Below are positions 32,907 through 42,398 of a stretch of 64,000 nucleotides of DNA, piece after piece. This DNA is from Xylanibacter ruminicola Ga6B6 (GTDB taxonomy: Bacteria > Bacteroidota > Bacteroidia > Bacteroidales > Bacteroidaceae). Below the pieces are notes generated by a model, which worked only from the letters and a program-made list of their open reading frames with translations, searched no databases and was not told where the DNA came from. The position numbers were made by a program, and so were the translations under genes. Where the stretch lies: assembly GCF_000687715.1 (NCBI RefSeq), contig NZ_JHXD01000011.1, forward strand, positions 41,638 to 105,637. The letters are read 5' to 3'. How positions within the stretch are numbered: position 1 is the stretch's first letter; every line of letters begins with the position of its first letter.

Positions 32907-34016
32907 ATGGAACAAACAAAAAACGTTAATAGGGGGGGGCAAAAACAGAGAATGATTGGCCTGGATATCCTAAGAATTGCACTGGCCCTACTGATTTTTA
33001 TGTTTCATTCAAAACTTCATTTTCAATGTGATTATTGGGTTTTTAATTCTTTTGTGTCTATGGGCGCAATAGCAATGACTGGTTTTATGGTGCTTTCTGG
33101 ATTTGTCCTTTTCAATTCGTATAAGGATAAGGATCTAGGAAAAATAAAAGATATAAAAATATTCTATTTAAAGAGATTAATAACAATCATCCCCTTGTAT
33201 TATGCTGTTGCAACAATGCATGTTTTTTATCAAATAATTAGCAGTGCCATATCTTTAAAAGATGTAATAGTTCTATTGCCTGTCGAAGCTTTTGGTTTAC
33301 AATCAACTCTTTCTTTATTTTCAGTATCACATAATGTAGGAACATGGTTTATTTCATGCATATTAATATGTTATGCCATATACCCTTTTTTGCAAAACTT
33401 GGTTTTACAGATGACGAAGAAAGCAATGGTAATAGTACTAATAGTTTTATGTTTAATATTATTTTATATTCCAATCGTGAGATTGTATTTTCATTTAGAG
33501 TCTACAGCTATTTATGCAAATCCTTTTTACAGACTAATAGAATTCTTTATAGGAATGATTTTTGCATGTGGATGTTGTAAGAATGAGAATAATAAAATGC
33601 AAGATAATTATATATTTAATATCATTATATTAATCGTTGCAATTACGTTCTTGATACTATTTATTTCGTTTGGTCGAGAAATGGGTATTCCAAGGGATTA
33701 TATGTTATTCAATATAATAGTATTACCCTCATTGAGTATAATAATTGTGTTATTATCAAGAATGAGATTCTCTAAATTAAAACATTCCAAATTAATTTTG
33801 TATTTAAGTGGTATATCTTTTACATTCTTTTTATGTCAAATTTTACCTTTATGGACTATAAGCTGTAAAATATGTAACATAATTGGTTCAGAGAATAATA
33901 TGTTGAAAATTACGGTTTCGTTTGTTTCATGTTTGATAGGAGCTATTATTATTCATGAATTCATAGAAAAACCCTCATCTGCTATTATGAAGAAATGGCT
34001 TTTGAATAAAAAATAG
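32907..34016 (+). CDS. Membrane acyltransferase, acyltransferase-3 family
   Basis: 369 residues, about ten membrane helices. Begins MIGLDILRIALALLIFMFHS, the usual first helix of acyltransferase-3 (OatA/OafA-like) enzymes, although the family's catalytic His appears here in MFHSKLHF. These proteins acetylate or otherwise acylate sugars of surface polysaccharides at the cytoplasmic membrane. Very A/T-rich. A G8 tract lies at codons 9-11, right after the start, and would switch the gene off by slippage. Located between the two FdtA-like genes. Confidence 0.85.
   Translation: MEQTKNVNRGGQKQRMIGLDILRIALALLIFMFHSKLHFQCDYWVFNSFVSMGAIAMTGFMVLSGFVLFNSYKDKDLGKIKDIKIFYLKRLITIIPLYYAVATMHVFYQIISSAISLKDVIVLLPVEAFGLQSTLSLFSVSHNVGTWFISCILICYAIYPFLQNLVLQMTKKAMVIVLIVLCLILFYIPIVRLYFHLESTAIYANPFYRLIEFFIGMIFACGCCKNENNKMQDNYIFNIIILIVAITFLILFISFGREMGIPRDYMLFNIIVLPSLSIIIVLLSRMRFSKLKHSKLILYLSGISFTFFLCQILPLWTISCKICNIIGSENNMLKITVSFVSCLIGAIIIHEFIEKPSSAIMKKWLLNKK
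32932..32939 (+). repeat. G8 tract at the start of the acyltransferase-3 gene
   Basis: Eight consecutive G 25 nt after the A of the ATG, encoding part of Arg-Gly-Gly. The present length is in frame. Confidence 0.9.
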
Positions 34017-34023
34017 AATTGGA

Positions 34024-34443
34024 ATGAAAAAAAATACCGTTTATGATTGTTCAATAATTGAACTGAATAAGCATCATAGTGACAGGAAGGGGAATATCTC
34101 AGTAGTTCAAAACGGAGATACGGTGCCATTTGACGTTAAGAGGGTATATTACCTTTATGATGTACCCGGCGGTGAATCTAGAGGGGCTCACGCCCATAAA
34201 GATTTATATCAACTAATTGTTGCTGCCAGCGGTAGTTTTAGGGTTACATTGGATGATGGCAATGTTAAACGTAGTTTTACATTGAATAGACCTTATCAGG
34301 GTCTTTATGTTAAACCAGGGATATGGCGTGATTTGGATGATTTCTCTTCTGGAGCTGTATGTATGGTTTTAGCCTCCGATGTATATAAAGCGGATGATTA
34401 TATTCGCGATTATGATGAATTCTTAGCTTTCAGAAATCAATGA
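34024..34443 (+). CDS. fdtA: FdtA/QdtA-type dTDP-4-keto-6-deoxyglucose 3,4-ketoisomerase
   Basis: 139 residues, cupin. [20 protein letters not shown] contains the catalytic H-A-H-K pair, followed by [14 protein letters not shown] and [17 protein letters not shown]. The reaction moves the keto group from C4 to C3, giving dTDP-3-keto-6-deoxy-galactose (FdtA) or -glucose (QdtA); which of the two cannot be told by eye. The gene begins with an A8 run (ATG then AAA AAA AA). It overlaps the acetyltransferase gene downstream by 4 nt, matching the known fdtA-fdtC-fdtB order. Confidence 0.88.
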   Translation: MKKNTVYDCSIIELNKHHSDRKGNISVVQNGDTVPFDVKRVYYLYDVPGGESRGAHAHKDLYQLIVAASGSFRVTLDDGNVKRSFTLNRPYQGLYVKPGIWRDLDDFSSGAVCMVLASDVYKADDYIRDYDEFLAFRNQ

Positions 34444-34898
34444 TACATAAATTAGCAGACTGTATGAATCAGAATGTGCCAGAGAGTACTAAGATCTGGC
34501 AGTTCTGTGTGATATTCCCTAATGCTCAGATAGGGGAGAATTGTAATATTTGCTCGCATTGCTTGATAGAAAATGATGTTGTGATTGGTAATAATGTGAC
34601 CATAAAATGTGGAGTACAGGTGTGGGATGGAATCACATTAGAGGATAATGTTATGATAGGTTCCAATGTGACTTTTACCAATGATATGTATCCTCGTTCT
34701 AAGAATAAGGACTGGACTCTGCTTAAAACTCGTGTTTGCAAAGGAGCAACTATTGGAGCTGGATGTGTGGTTCTTCCTGGTATAACCATTGGCGAAGGTG
34801 CTTTTGTTGCTGCAGGTTCAGTAGTGACAAAGGATGTGCCAGCAGGTGAATTGTGGTTGGGTAATCCAGCAAGATTCTATCGTAAGGTTGACTTTTGA
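34440..34898 (+). CDS. fdtC: Hexapeptide N-acetyltransferase for the dTDP-3-amino sugar (FdtC/QdtC-like)
   Basis: 152 residues, left-handed beta-helix: [78 protein letters not shown]. The NDMYPRSK segment is typical of FdtC/QdtC/WlbB-like acetyltransferases that N-acetylate 3-amino sugars. Start overlaps the fdtA stop (ATGA). Together with the neighbours it gives dTDP-Fuc3NAc or dTDP-Qui3NAc. Confidence 0.85.
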   Translation: MIHKLADCMNQNVPESTKIWQFCVIFPNAQIGENCNICSHCLIENDVVIGNNVTIKCGVQVWDGITLEDNVMIGSNVTFTNDMYPRSKNKDWTLLKTRVCKGATIGAGCVVLPGITIGEGAFVAAGSVVTKDVPAGELWLGNPARFYRKVDF

Positions 34899-34918
34899 GA
34901 ATTGAAAATTAAGATAAT

Positions 34919-36046
34919 ATGAATATACCGTTTTTATCATTAAAAGATGTTACAGCTCTACATGGAGCTGAAATAAATGAGGCTGTAAGCCGTGTTGTGA
35001 ATGGAGGTTGGTACCTTCAGGGTAAGGAAAACGAGCAGTTTGAAAAGCACTACTCAGAGTTTATTGGCACGAAATATACCATTGGTTGCGCCAATGGTCT
35101 TGACGCTCTTATTTGGATATTCCGAGCTTACATTGAGATGGGGATAATGAAGCCAGGTGATGAGGTGATTGTACCTGCAAACACCTATATCGCGACCATA
35201 CTGGGTATCACAGAGAATGGACTGGTACCTGTTCTTTGTGAGCCAAAGCCTAATACATTGGAGATTGATGACGACTTGATTGAAGGTTTGATAACACCTA
35301 AGACGAAAGCTATCGCTATTGTTCACCTTTATGGTCGTATTGCATATACTGACAAGATTGGTGAGCTTTGCAAGAAGTATAACCTGAAGCTCGTAGAGGA
35401 TTGTGCCCAAAGCCATGGCTGTAAGTTTACTGATGGACGAGTTACCGGTTCTATTGGAGATGCAGCAGGTCATAGCTTCTATCCTGGCAAGAACCTTGGT
35501 GCCCTTGGTGATGGTGGTGCAGTAACGACTAATGACCCTGAGCTTGCAGCAGCTGTACGCGCCTTGGCTAACTATGGCAGTCAGAAAAAGTATGTGTTCA
35601 AGTATGCAGGTCGTAACAGTCGCTTAGATGAGATTCAGGCTGCTGTTCTGGATGTGAAGTTGAAGTATCTGGTAGAAGATAACCTGCATCGTAAAGAAGT
35701 GGCTCATTATTATTATGAGCATATAAACAATCCTTTGATTACATTACCTGACTTGCTCCCTGATGAGCAGAATGCTTATCACTTGTTCCCAATTATCGTG
35801 AAAGGCAAGGAGAATCGTGATAGACTCCATGACTATTTGGAGGAGAATGGCGTTGGTACCGTTTGCCATTATCCTATTGCGCCTCATAAGCAGGAGTGTT
35901 ATGCCAAGGAGGCATGGAATGTACCTCAGTTGAGTTTGCCTATTACTGAACGTCTGGCTGATGAGGAATTGAGTTTGCCTATCGGGCCTGCTATTAAGAA
36001 CGAGGAAATTAAATTTATTATTGAGACTATTAATAAGTTTCAATAG
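34919..36046 (+). CDS. fdtB: PLP-dependent dTDP-3-keto-sugar aminotransferase (FdtB/QdtB-like)
   Basis: 375 residues, DegT family. [59 protein letters not shown] and the PLP-lysine motif [17 protein letters not shown] are all characteristic of FdtB/QdtB-type 3-aminotransferases. Uses glutamate to aminate C3 of the product of FdtA. Completes the fdtA-fdtC-fdtB block, followed directly by the flippase gene. Confidence 0.92.
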   Translation: MNIPFLSLKDVTALHGAEINEAVSRVVNGGWYLQGKENEQFEKHYSEFIGTKYTIGCANGLDALIWIFRAYIEMGIMKPGDEVIVPANTYIATILGITENGLVPVLCEPKPNTLEIDDDLIEGLITPKTKAIAIVHLYGRIAYTDKIGELCKKYNLKLVEDCAQSHGCKFTDGRVTGSIGDAAGHSFYPGKNLGALGDGGAVTTNDPELAAAVRALANYGSQKKYVFKYAGRNSRLDEIQAAVLDVKLKYLVEDNLHRKEVAHYYYEHINNPLITLPDLLPDEQNAYHLFPIIVKGKENRDRLHDYLEENGVGTVCHYPIAPHKQECYAKEAWNVPQLSLPITERLADEELSLPIGPAIKNEEIKFIIETINKFQ

Positions 36047-36079
36047 ATAACAACGTACACTAACTTATAAATAATAGGA

Positions 36080-37609
36080 ATGTCTGAAAAACAAAAAGAC
36101 AAAGAGCCAACAATAGAAAAAAACAAAGAGACATCAAGCTACCGTAGTATATTTAAGGCTACGTCATTATTTGGTGGAGTTCAAGTATATCAGATACTAA
36201 TAAGTATAATTAAAGCAAAATTTATTGCGATTTTGCTTGGACCTGCTGGTGTCGGAATACAAGGTTTGTTTACTTCTGCAACTCAATTGATTCAAGGGCT
36301 TAGTTCGTTTGGATTAAAACAAAGTGCAGTAAAAAATGTCTCTGAGTCGTATTCTTCAGGTGATGTGCACAAAGTTAGCATTGTTGTTACTGTGCTAAGA
36401 CGACTTGTGTGGTTAACAGGATTATTAGGGATGTTGCTTGTGATATGTTTTTCAAAACATCTAAGTCAGGCAACGTTTGGAAATAATGATTATGTAATAC
36501 CTTTCATAATTCTTTCCCTAACTTTATTATTAGACCAGTTAAGTGCAGGACAAAAAGTCATTCTGCAGGGGACACGGCGTTTGAAAGATTTGGCCAAAGC
36601 GTCTGCTTTAGGAGCGACATTTGGCTTGATAATATCGGTACCTTTGTATTATCTATTAGGTATTAAGGGGATTGTTCCAACATTAGTACTTAATTCTGTT
36701 GCTGGCTTGTTACTTTCCTGGTATTTCTCAAAAAGAATAAAAATAGAACAGGTTACGGTTAATAAATATATAGTAGTAAAAGAAGGAAAGGGAATGCTTC
36801 AGATGGGAATTGCTATGAGTATTAGTGGCGTTCTTGTATACCTTTCATCGTATGTGCTACGTAGTTTTATTCGCATGGAGGGTGGAGTTGATGCTGTTGG
36901 GTTATTTACAGCAGGTTTCACACTAATGGGGTCTTATGCCGGTCTTGTATTTACTGCGATGGCGACAGATTACTATCCTCGATTAGCATCCGTCAACAAA
37001 GATAATGAGAAGTGCAGAGAAATAATGAATCAACAAGGTGAAATAGGGATACTAATATTAGCACCAATAATGTGTGCATGTGTTATTTTTTCAACCTTGG
37101 TAATTAAGTTGTTGTACTCAGCAAGTTTTTATGGGGCAAATTCTTATATAATTTGGTGCGCAACTGGTATGCTTTTTAAAATGGCATCTTGGTCTGTTTC
37201 ATTTGTTTTTGTTGCAAAGGGGGAGTCTCGGTTATTTATAATAAATGAAATTAGTTCAAGTGTTTATTTCCTCGGCTCTTATCTTCTAGGCTACCATATT
37301 GGCGGCTTGTCTGGTCTTGGTATGTCTTTTACTGTAGGCTATATCCTTTATACTATACAAGTATATATTATTTCTCATATTCGTTACGATTTTACTTTCT
37401 CATCCTCATTTGTACGTCTTTTTATTATTCATCTTATATTTCTGATTGCATGTTTGACGGTGGCACTTGTATTTAAAAGTATTTGGGAAAAATATATAAT
37501 TGGTTCGTTTATTTTTTTACTATCAGCCGTTTATTCATTTAAAGGGCTTGATAATCGTATAGGTTTAATGAAATATATTAATACTAAAGTTGAAAAGCGG
37601 AATGTTTGA
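36080..37609 (+). CDS. wzx: Wzx-type lipid-linked oligosaccharide flippase
   Basis: 509 residues, about 12-14 membrane helices (for example IYFLGSYLLG region, LFIIHLIFLIACLTVALVF). An N-terminal charged stretch (EKQKDKEPTIEKNKE) precedes IFKATSLFGGVQVYQILISI and AILLGPAGVGIQGLFTSA, the usual opening of O-antigen translocases of the MATE/MOP superfamily. Moves undecaprenyl-PP-linked repeat units across the inner membrane. Its last codons overlap the next gene by 8 nt. Confidence 0.92.
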   Translation: MSEKQKDKEPTIEKNKETSSYRSIFKATSLFGGVQVYQILISIIKAKFIAILLGPAGVGIQGLFTSATQLIQGLSSFGLKQSAVKNVSESYSSGDVHKVSIVVTVLRRLVWLTGLLGMLLVICFSKHLSQATFGNNDYVIPFIILSLTLLLDQLSAGQKVILQGTRRLKDLAKASALGATFGLIISVPLYYLLGIKGIVPTLVLNSVAGLLLSWYFSKRIKIEQVTVNKYIVVKEGKGMLQMGIAMSISGVLVYLSSYVLRSFIRMEGGVDAVGLFTAGFTLMGSYAGLVFTAMATDYYPRLASVNKDNEKCREIMNQQGEIGILILAPIMCACVIFSTLVIKLLYSASFYGANSYIIWCATGMLFKMASWSVSFVFVAKGESRLFIINEISSSVYFLGSYLLGYHIGGLSGLGMSFTVGYILYTIQVYIISHIRYDFTFSSSFVRLFIIHLIFLIACLTVALVFKSIWEKYIIGSFIFLLSAVYSFKGLDNRIGLMKYINTKVEKRNV

Positions 37610-38495
37610 TTATTTGGCAACGGTAATAGTCTCGGCGTACAACCATGAGCGTTATATCACTGAGTGCTTGGAGGGTTTGGCGAATCAAACCTTTAAGAAT
37701 TTTCAGTTGATAATAACTGATGATAATTCAACAGATAGTACACCAAGAATACTCAAAGAAAACCAAGAAAAGTATGGATATCAACTCATACTGAACCAAG
37801 AAAATGTCGGATTATCTGCGTCATTGACTAATATGGCAAAGAATTATGCGCATGGTAAATACATTTTTATCTGTGCTTCAGATGATGTGTATATGCCTAA
37901 TCGCATAGAAAAGCAGGTTAAATACATGGAAGAGCATCCTAACTTTGCTATGTGTTACGCACGGACTATAAGAATTGATTTGGAGTCGAAAATAATAGGT
38001 AAAGATTCGTTTCAGGGTTATAAGTCTGGATATATTTTCGAAGATGTTTTTTTGCGTAAATATAACCTTGGTATATGTGTTGCAATGAAATCAGAAGTTT
38101 TAGCGGAGTTAGGCTATTACAGGCCAGAACTGCTTGCAGAAGATTATTACATGAATTGTAAAATTGCAGAAAATTATGAAATAGGATTTATTGATGATTA
38201 TCTGTTGAAATATCGGGTTGCACCTCTTGGTAATAAACGGGATCCGTGGAAGTTGGTAGAATCCCATAGAAAAACCGTAGAGATGTTTTCTTATCGCCCA
38301 GAATATAAACAGGCATTACAGAATTGGGAATTACAAAGTGGAGCTCTAATAGCGCCATATAAGAAATATAAATTAAAGGCATTGAAATACCTTGTTAAAA
38401 ATCTTTTTATTACTCGTGGGAAGAGAAATATATTGTATTTATATGATATAGCGAAAGGCTTGTTTACACGAATGTGGGAAATAAAAGTGAGCTAA
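37602..38495 (+). CDS. Family 2 glycosyltransferase
   Basis: 297 residues from the ATG at 37602; a TTG 12 nt upstream is also possible. GT-A fold: ATVIVSAYNHERYITECL, IITDDNSTDSTPRIL, ICASDDVYMPNRIEKQV (metal-binding Asp-Asp region) and LAEDYYMNCKIAENYEIGF with the probable catalytic base. Adds one sugar of the repeat unit on the cytoplasmic side. Specificity unknown. Confidence 0.9.
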   Translation: MFDYLATVIVSAYNHERYITECLEGLANQTFKNFQLIITDDNSTDSTPRILKENQEKYGYQLILNQENVGLSASLTNMAKNYAHGKYIFICASDDVYMPNRIEKQVKYMEEHPNFAMCYARTIRIDLESKIIGKDSFQGYKSGYIFEDVFLRKYNLGICVAMKSEVLAELGYYRPELLAEDYYMNCKIAENYEIGFIDDYLLKYRVAPLGNKRDPWKLVESHRKTVEMFSYRPEYKQALQNWELQSGALIAPYKKYKLKALKYLVKNLFITRGKRNILYLYDIAKGLFTRMWEIKVS

Positions 38496-38497
38496 TT

Positions 38498-39760
38498 ATG
38501 TGGAAATATATTGTTTTTATACTTTGTTTATATTTCTATTTCCATGACCCTTATTTGGGGATGGGAGGTGGTGTACATAGTATTCGATTATTGTATTTGC
38601 CTGCTATTTATATAGTATTCAAGAAATACAAAGAATTCAGCCTTTATCTCAAAATATTTAAAGCTGAATTGTTTGTTCTTTTATTGACGTTAACTTATAC
38701 ATTGCTGAGAACTGCAATGGGTGGCGAATACGGTTTCTTTATGATTCAAATAGAGGCAATTCTTGATTTGTTCGTTTTGCCTTTTATGTTTATCATATTT
38801 GCTAATTCTATAAAAATAAGTAATGAAGAAAATTTTCTAAAATCATTAATGATTGTTGGCGGTGTGGCAGCTTTTATTACTATACTATGTCTCACTTCTC
38901 CTACTATTAATGCATTTGTTCGAATGACATTCCTTAGGTTCGATGATAATAGTTCAATTTCTCTAGCATTGTATAGAAGTTTTGGTATCTCTGATTCGAT
39001 TACCAGTCATTATGGCTATATTCAGGGAACGATGGTCGTTTTTGCGTGTTATTATTCAAAATATAACAAATGGATACTATGGTTGACTCCTTTCTATTTA
39101 CTGTCAGGCATGGTGAATGCTCGAACGGGAGGTGTAGTTGCTATAGTTGGTGTTGCAATTTATTTGATGTCAAATAAGAATATAAAAAGTTCTATCCTTT
39201 TTATTATTGTTGCTTCGATAGTGTTTTATAATATTGAATCTCTTTTTTCTATGATTGGAGTTAGTGGCGAAACATCACAATGGTTAGAGTCGTTTGTTGA
39301 CCAAATTGATACCATTATCAGCCAAAGGTCATTGGAGAGCGGAACTACCGAAACTTTGATTGATACGATGTGGATTATGCCTCAGAATATGAAAGACTGG
39401 ATATGGGGTATTGGTAGGTCTGTTTTCAGTGGTGAAGCTATGGGACAAAACTCTGATGTTGGTTATGTAAATCAGATAATGTATGGTGGCTTGTTGTATG
39501 TTATACCACTATTTTCTTATATCATAGTTGTAAGCCGAAAACTTGCAAAAAATAAATATAAATCATTCGGCCTTTTCTTCTTTCTTGCTTTTTTAATTTT
39601 AAATCTAAAGTGTAGATATCTTCCCAATGGTGGTGAATTGAGGTTATTAATATTATTTGCGACTTTTGTTATTTATACAAAATATGTCGAAAACAAAAGG
39701 AAACAGTTATTATCTTCGGCTAACCAATCAATTGATACACTAATGTACGGGAATTCTTAA
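38498..39760 (+). CDS. wzy: Probable Wzy-type polysaccharide polymerase
   Basis: 420 residues from the ATG at 38498; the GTG at 38474 overlaps the previous gene. About ten membrane helices and a large loop between residues roughly 240 and 310 (LESFVDQIDTIISQRSLES, IWGIGRSVFSGEAM), the layout of Wzy/O-antigen ligase-like proteins (with the short conserved segment VNARTGGVVAIVG). It is the only gene in the locus with this topology, so it is the best candidate for the polymerase. Sequence identity in Wzy proteins is low; the call rests on topology and context. Confidence 0.75.
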   Translation: MWKYIVFILCLYFYFHDPYLGMGGGVHSIRLLYLPAIYIVFKKYKEFSLYLKIFKAELFVLLLTLTYTLLRTAMGGEYGFFMIQIEAILDLFVLPFMFIIFANSIKISNEENFLKSLMIVGGVAAFITILCLTSPTINAFVRMTFLRFDDNSSISLALYRSFGISDSITSHYGYIQGTMVVFACYYSKYNKWILWLTPFYLLSGMVNARTGGVVAIVGVAIYLMSNKNIKSSILFIIVASIVFYNIESLFSMIGVSGETSQWLESFVDQIDTIISQRSLESGTTETLIDTMWIMPQNMKDWIWGIGRSVFSGEAMGQNSDVGYVNQIMYGGLLYVIPLFSYIIVVSRKLAKNKYKSFGLFFFLAFLILNLKCRYLPNGGELRLLILFATFVIYTKYVENKRKQLLSSANQSIDTLMYGNS

Positions 39761-39818
39761 ATAAAGTTGTTTTTGAATCAATTTTTTAGAATATCTTGAT
39801 TTGTTGAAAAATACTAAT

Positions 39819-40949
39819 ATGATATATTTCCTTTACGAATCATATAGCCCTAATACAGCTTGGACTAATAGGGCGCTGGCTTATCTTAGAAATCTTGAGC
39901 GAATGAAAATTCGCGTGCATGTTTACTTTTTCTTGCCTGATGAAAATAAGAGTAAGATAGAGGATACATTTCAATATGTTAGTGTGAATTATTGTTGGGA
40001 GCATATGTTTTTTAACCACCGGCTTTTGAAATATCTGTCTTATTGGTTTTATGTTAAACAATTCCTCATGCAGCTTCATAAAGGCGACAAGGTTTATATA
40101 TATGGATTGAATGACATTAAGGGGGGCATTATCAATAAAAAAGGAATAGATGTCTACTATGAGGAGACTGAAAACCCGGAAGTATCATTGACAGGGACGT
40201 GGCTCCACCATCCTACTTTAAATGAACATATTGAACTCTGTAAAAAATTGAAGGGTTTAATAGTCATATCTCAAAATTTGAAAGAATATTTTATCGAAAA
40301 AGGTGTAAGTGCAGAAAAAATCCATATCGTCAATATGACTGTTGACAGTCGAAGATTTGAAGGTATTCAAACAAAGGATGGCACTGAGCGATATATTGCA
40401 TATTGTGGAAAAGCTTCAAACAATAAGGATGGGGTTAACAAATTGATAAAATCTTTTTCAATCGTGTGTGAGAAACATCCTTCTTTGAAATTATTCATTA
40501 TAGGAAAGACACCAAGTGTAGATGACAAATCAGGAAACCTGCAGTTGGTCCGCAAGTTGGGCATTGAGGATAAAATTGTTTTTACTGGAGTCGTTTCTGC
40601 AGATAAAATACCACAGTTACTAAAGAATGCAGAGATGCTTGCCTTAGCAAGGCCTGATAATATGCAGGCAAAATACGGATTCCCGACAAAATTGGGGGAG
40701 TATCTTTTAACGGAGAATCCTGTGGTAGTAACATCGGTTGGAGACATACCGCTTTTCTTGAAAGATGGTGAAAGTGCGTTAATGGCTGATCCAAATAGTG
40801 ATGAAGATTTTGCTGCAAAAATAGATTGGGTGTTAACCCACCCGGCAAAGGCAAAACAAATTGGCAAAAAAGGAAGAGAAGTTGCGCTAAATAGTTTCGA
40901 CGCAGTGAAAGAAACAGAGAAATTAATTAGAATTATCAATACGAAATAA
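39819..40949 (+). CDS. Family 4-like glycosyltransferase
   Basis: 376 residues from MIYFLYESYSPNTAW at 39819; TTG codons at 39801 and 39804 are alternatives. GT-B fold with a C-terminal donor domain: YIAYCGKASNNKDGVNKLIK, LFIIGKTPSVDDKSGN, DKIVFTGVVSADKIPQLLKN, AKYGFPTKLGEYLLTENPVV. The E-x7-E region (here FPTKLGEYL) resembles GT4 enzymes. A G6 run (40131-40136) occurs within the gene. Specificity unknown. Confidence 0.87.
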   Translation: MIYFLYESYSPNTAWTNRALAYLRNLERMKIRVHVYFFLPDENKSKIEDTFQYVSVNYCWEHMFFNHRLLKYLSYWFYVKQFLMQLHKGDKVYIYGLNDIKGGIINKKGIDVYYEETENPEVSLTGTWLHHPTLNEHIELCKKLKGLIVISQNLKEYFIEKGVSAEKIHIVNMTVDSRRFEGIQTKDGTERYIAYCGKASNNKDGVNKLIKSFSIVCEKHPSLKLFIIGKTPSVDDKSGNLQLVRKLGIEDKIVFTGVVSADKIPQLLKNAEMLALARPDNMQAKYGFPTKLGEYLLTENPVVVTSVGDIPLFLKDGESALMADPNSDEDFAAKIDWVLTHPAKAKQIGKKGREVALNSFDAVKETEKLIRIINTK

Positions 40950-40957
40950 TATAAGAG

Positions 40958-42388
40958 ATGTTCTTCAATTCCTTTGAATTCCTTTGGCTGTTCCCACTTG
41001 TTTTTGCGGCTTATTACCTTGTTCTCGCATTATGTAAGCCAGAAAGAAATAGTAGTCGCTGGGACAATTATTTGCTGATAGCCATTAGCTATGCGTTATA
41101 TATAAAGTGGAACCCTGCTTTTGCCTTGCTGCTTCTGGGTATCACATTCGTGACATGGGGCATGGCATTACTAATAGAACGTCATGAGGCTTATGGACGT
41201 AAGAAGTGGATTATTACCTCTGGCGTATTATTGTCGTTGTTGCCATTGCTGTTCTTTAAATATTACCATTTTATTAGCGATAACCTCAATGTGCTACTTG
41301 GTGCCTGTGGAATAGATAGTGGGTTGCCCGGGTTGAACTATGCAGTTCCGATAGGAATTTCCTTTTTTTCACTACAAGCCGTTGGCTACTTGTGGGATGT
41401 CTACTACCAACGTATCAAGGTCGAGCACAATTGGTGGAATTATATGCTGTTCGTATCATTCTTCCCCCAAATAGCATCAGGTCCTATCAGTAAAGCTAAA
41501 GATTTGCTACCACAGATTAATGCTCAAAGAACCTTTAGCGAAACTGGTGTAATCCAAGGTTGCAAATGGCTGTTGTGGGGTATGTTCCTTAAAGTGGTAT
41601 TGGCAGACAGACTTGGCCTCTATGTTGATATTGTCTATAGCAATTACGATATGCAGACAGGTTTAACATGCTTATTGGCTAGCATCTTCTATTCGTTTCA
41701 GATTTATGGTGATTTTGCAGGATATTCATTGATGGCCATTGGTGTGGGTAAGATTATGGGATTTGACCTTATCAACAACTTTAATCGCCCATATTTCTCT
41801 AAAAGTATCACAGAGTTTTGGCGTCGCTGGCATATTTCGCTATCTACATGGTTGAAGGATTATATTTATATTCCGCTGGGTGGTAGTCGTTGCAGTAAAC
41901 TTCGTAATTACTGGAACATTACGGTTACATTCCTTGTGAGTGGTATATGGCATGGCGCCAATTGGACTTTTATTGTGTGGGGGCTATTGCATGGAATATA
42001 CCAGATAGTTGAAAAAATGCTGGGTGTCCAGAAAAGTGAGGCCAAAGGATTGTTAAAGTTCGGACGTATTGTTTTCACATTCTTATTAGTTAACTTCGCG
42101 TGGATATTCTTCCGTTCACCTTCTCTTTCTTTTGCCTGTGATTATATTAGGAAGATTTTTATTGAACCAGGGTCGTCGATATATTGGGGATTCTCCACAA
42201 CCAATGTGCTGATCATAGCAAGTTTGGCTACGGTTTTAATCAAAGAGATAGTTGAGGAATTGTCATCATTCACTTTGATTAACAGCAGATATGTGATAGT
42301 TCGCTGGGCTACATACATAGTGATCGTATTCTCTTTACTGTTATTTGGAGTGCTTGATTCCAGTCAGTTTATCTATGCTAGTTTCTAA
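40958..42388 (+). CDS. MBOAT-family membrane O-acyltransferase (AlgI/DltB-like)
   Basis: 476 residues, polytopic. Opens FFNSFEFLWLFPLVFAAYYL, then PIGISFFSLQAVGYLWDVYY, FRRWHISLSTWLKDYIYIPL-type segment (written here as seen: FWRRWHISLSTWLKDYIYIP) and the catalytic-His motif GIWHGANWTFIVWGLLHG. AlgI-like proteins pass acyl groups across the membrane to a periplasmic partner. The next gene encodes an SGNH-like protein, the usual partner. Probably O-acetylates the polysaccharide. Confidence 0.94.
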   Translation: MFFNSFEFLWLFPLVFAAYYLVLALCKPERNSSRWDNYLLIAISYALYIKWNPAFALLLLGITFVTWGMALLIERHEAYGRKKWIITSGVLLSLLPLLFFKYYHFISDNLNVLLGACGIDSGLPGLNYAVPIGISFFSLQAVGYLWDVYYQRIKVEHNWWNYMLFVSFFPQIASGPISKAKDLLPQINAQRTFSETGVIQGCKWLLWGMFLKVVLADRLGLYVDIVYSNYDMQTGLTCLLASIFYSFQIYGDFAGYSLMAIGVGKIMGFDLINNFNRPYFSKSITEFWRRWHISLSTWLKDYIYIPLGGSRCSKLRNYWNITVTFLVSGIWHGANWTFIVWGLLHGIYQIVEKMLGVQKSEAKGLLKFGRIVFTFLLVNFAWIFFRSPSLSFACDYIRKIFIEPGSSIYWGFSTTNVLIIASLATVLIKEIVEELSSFTLINSRYVIVRWATYIVIVFSLLLFGVLDSSQFIYASF

Positions 42389-42398
42389 ATGCAGAACT

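Noticed and set aside
34024..34035. A8 run at the start of fdtA as a phase-variation tract
   Set aside because: Runs of A of this length are expected in AT-rich DNA and encode the common start Met-Lys-Lys; weak evidence compared with the G8 tracts.
40131..40136. G6 run in the glycosyltransferase gene as a switch
   Set aside because: Six G is below the length usually needed for frequent slippage; kept only as a note in the gene entry.
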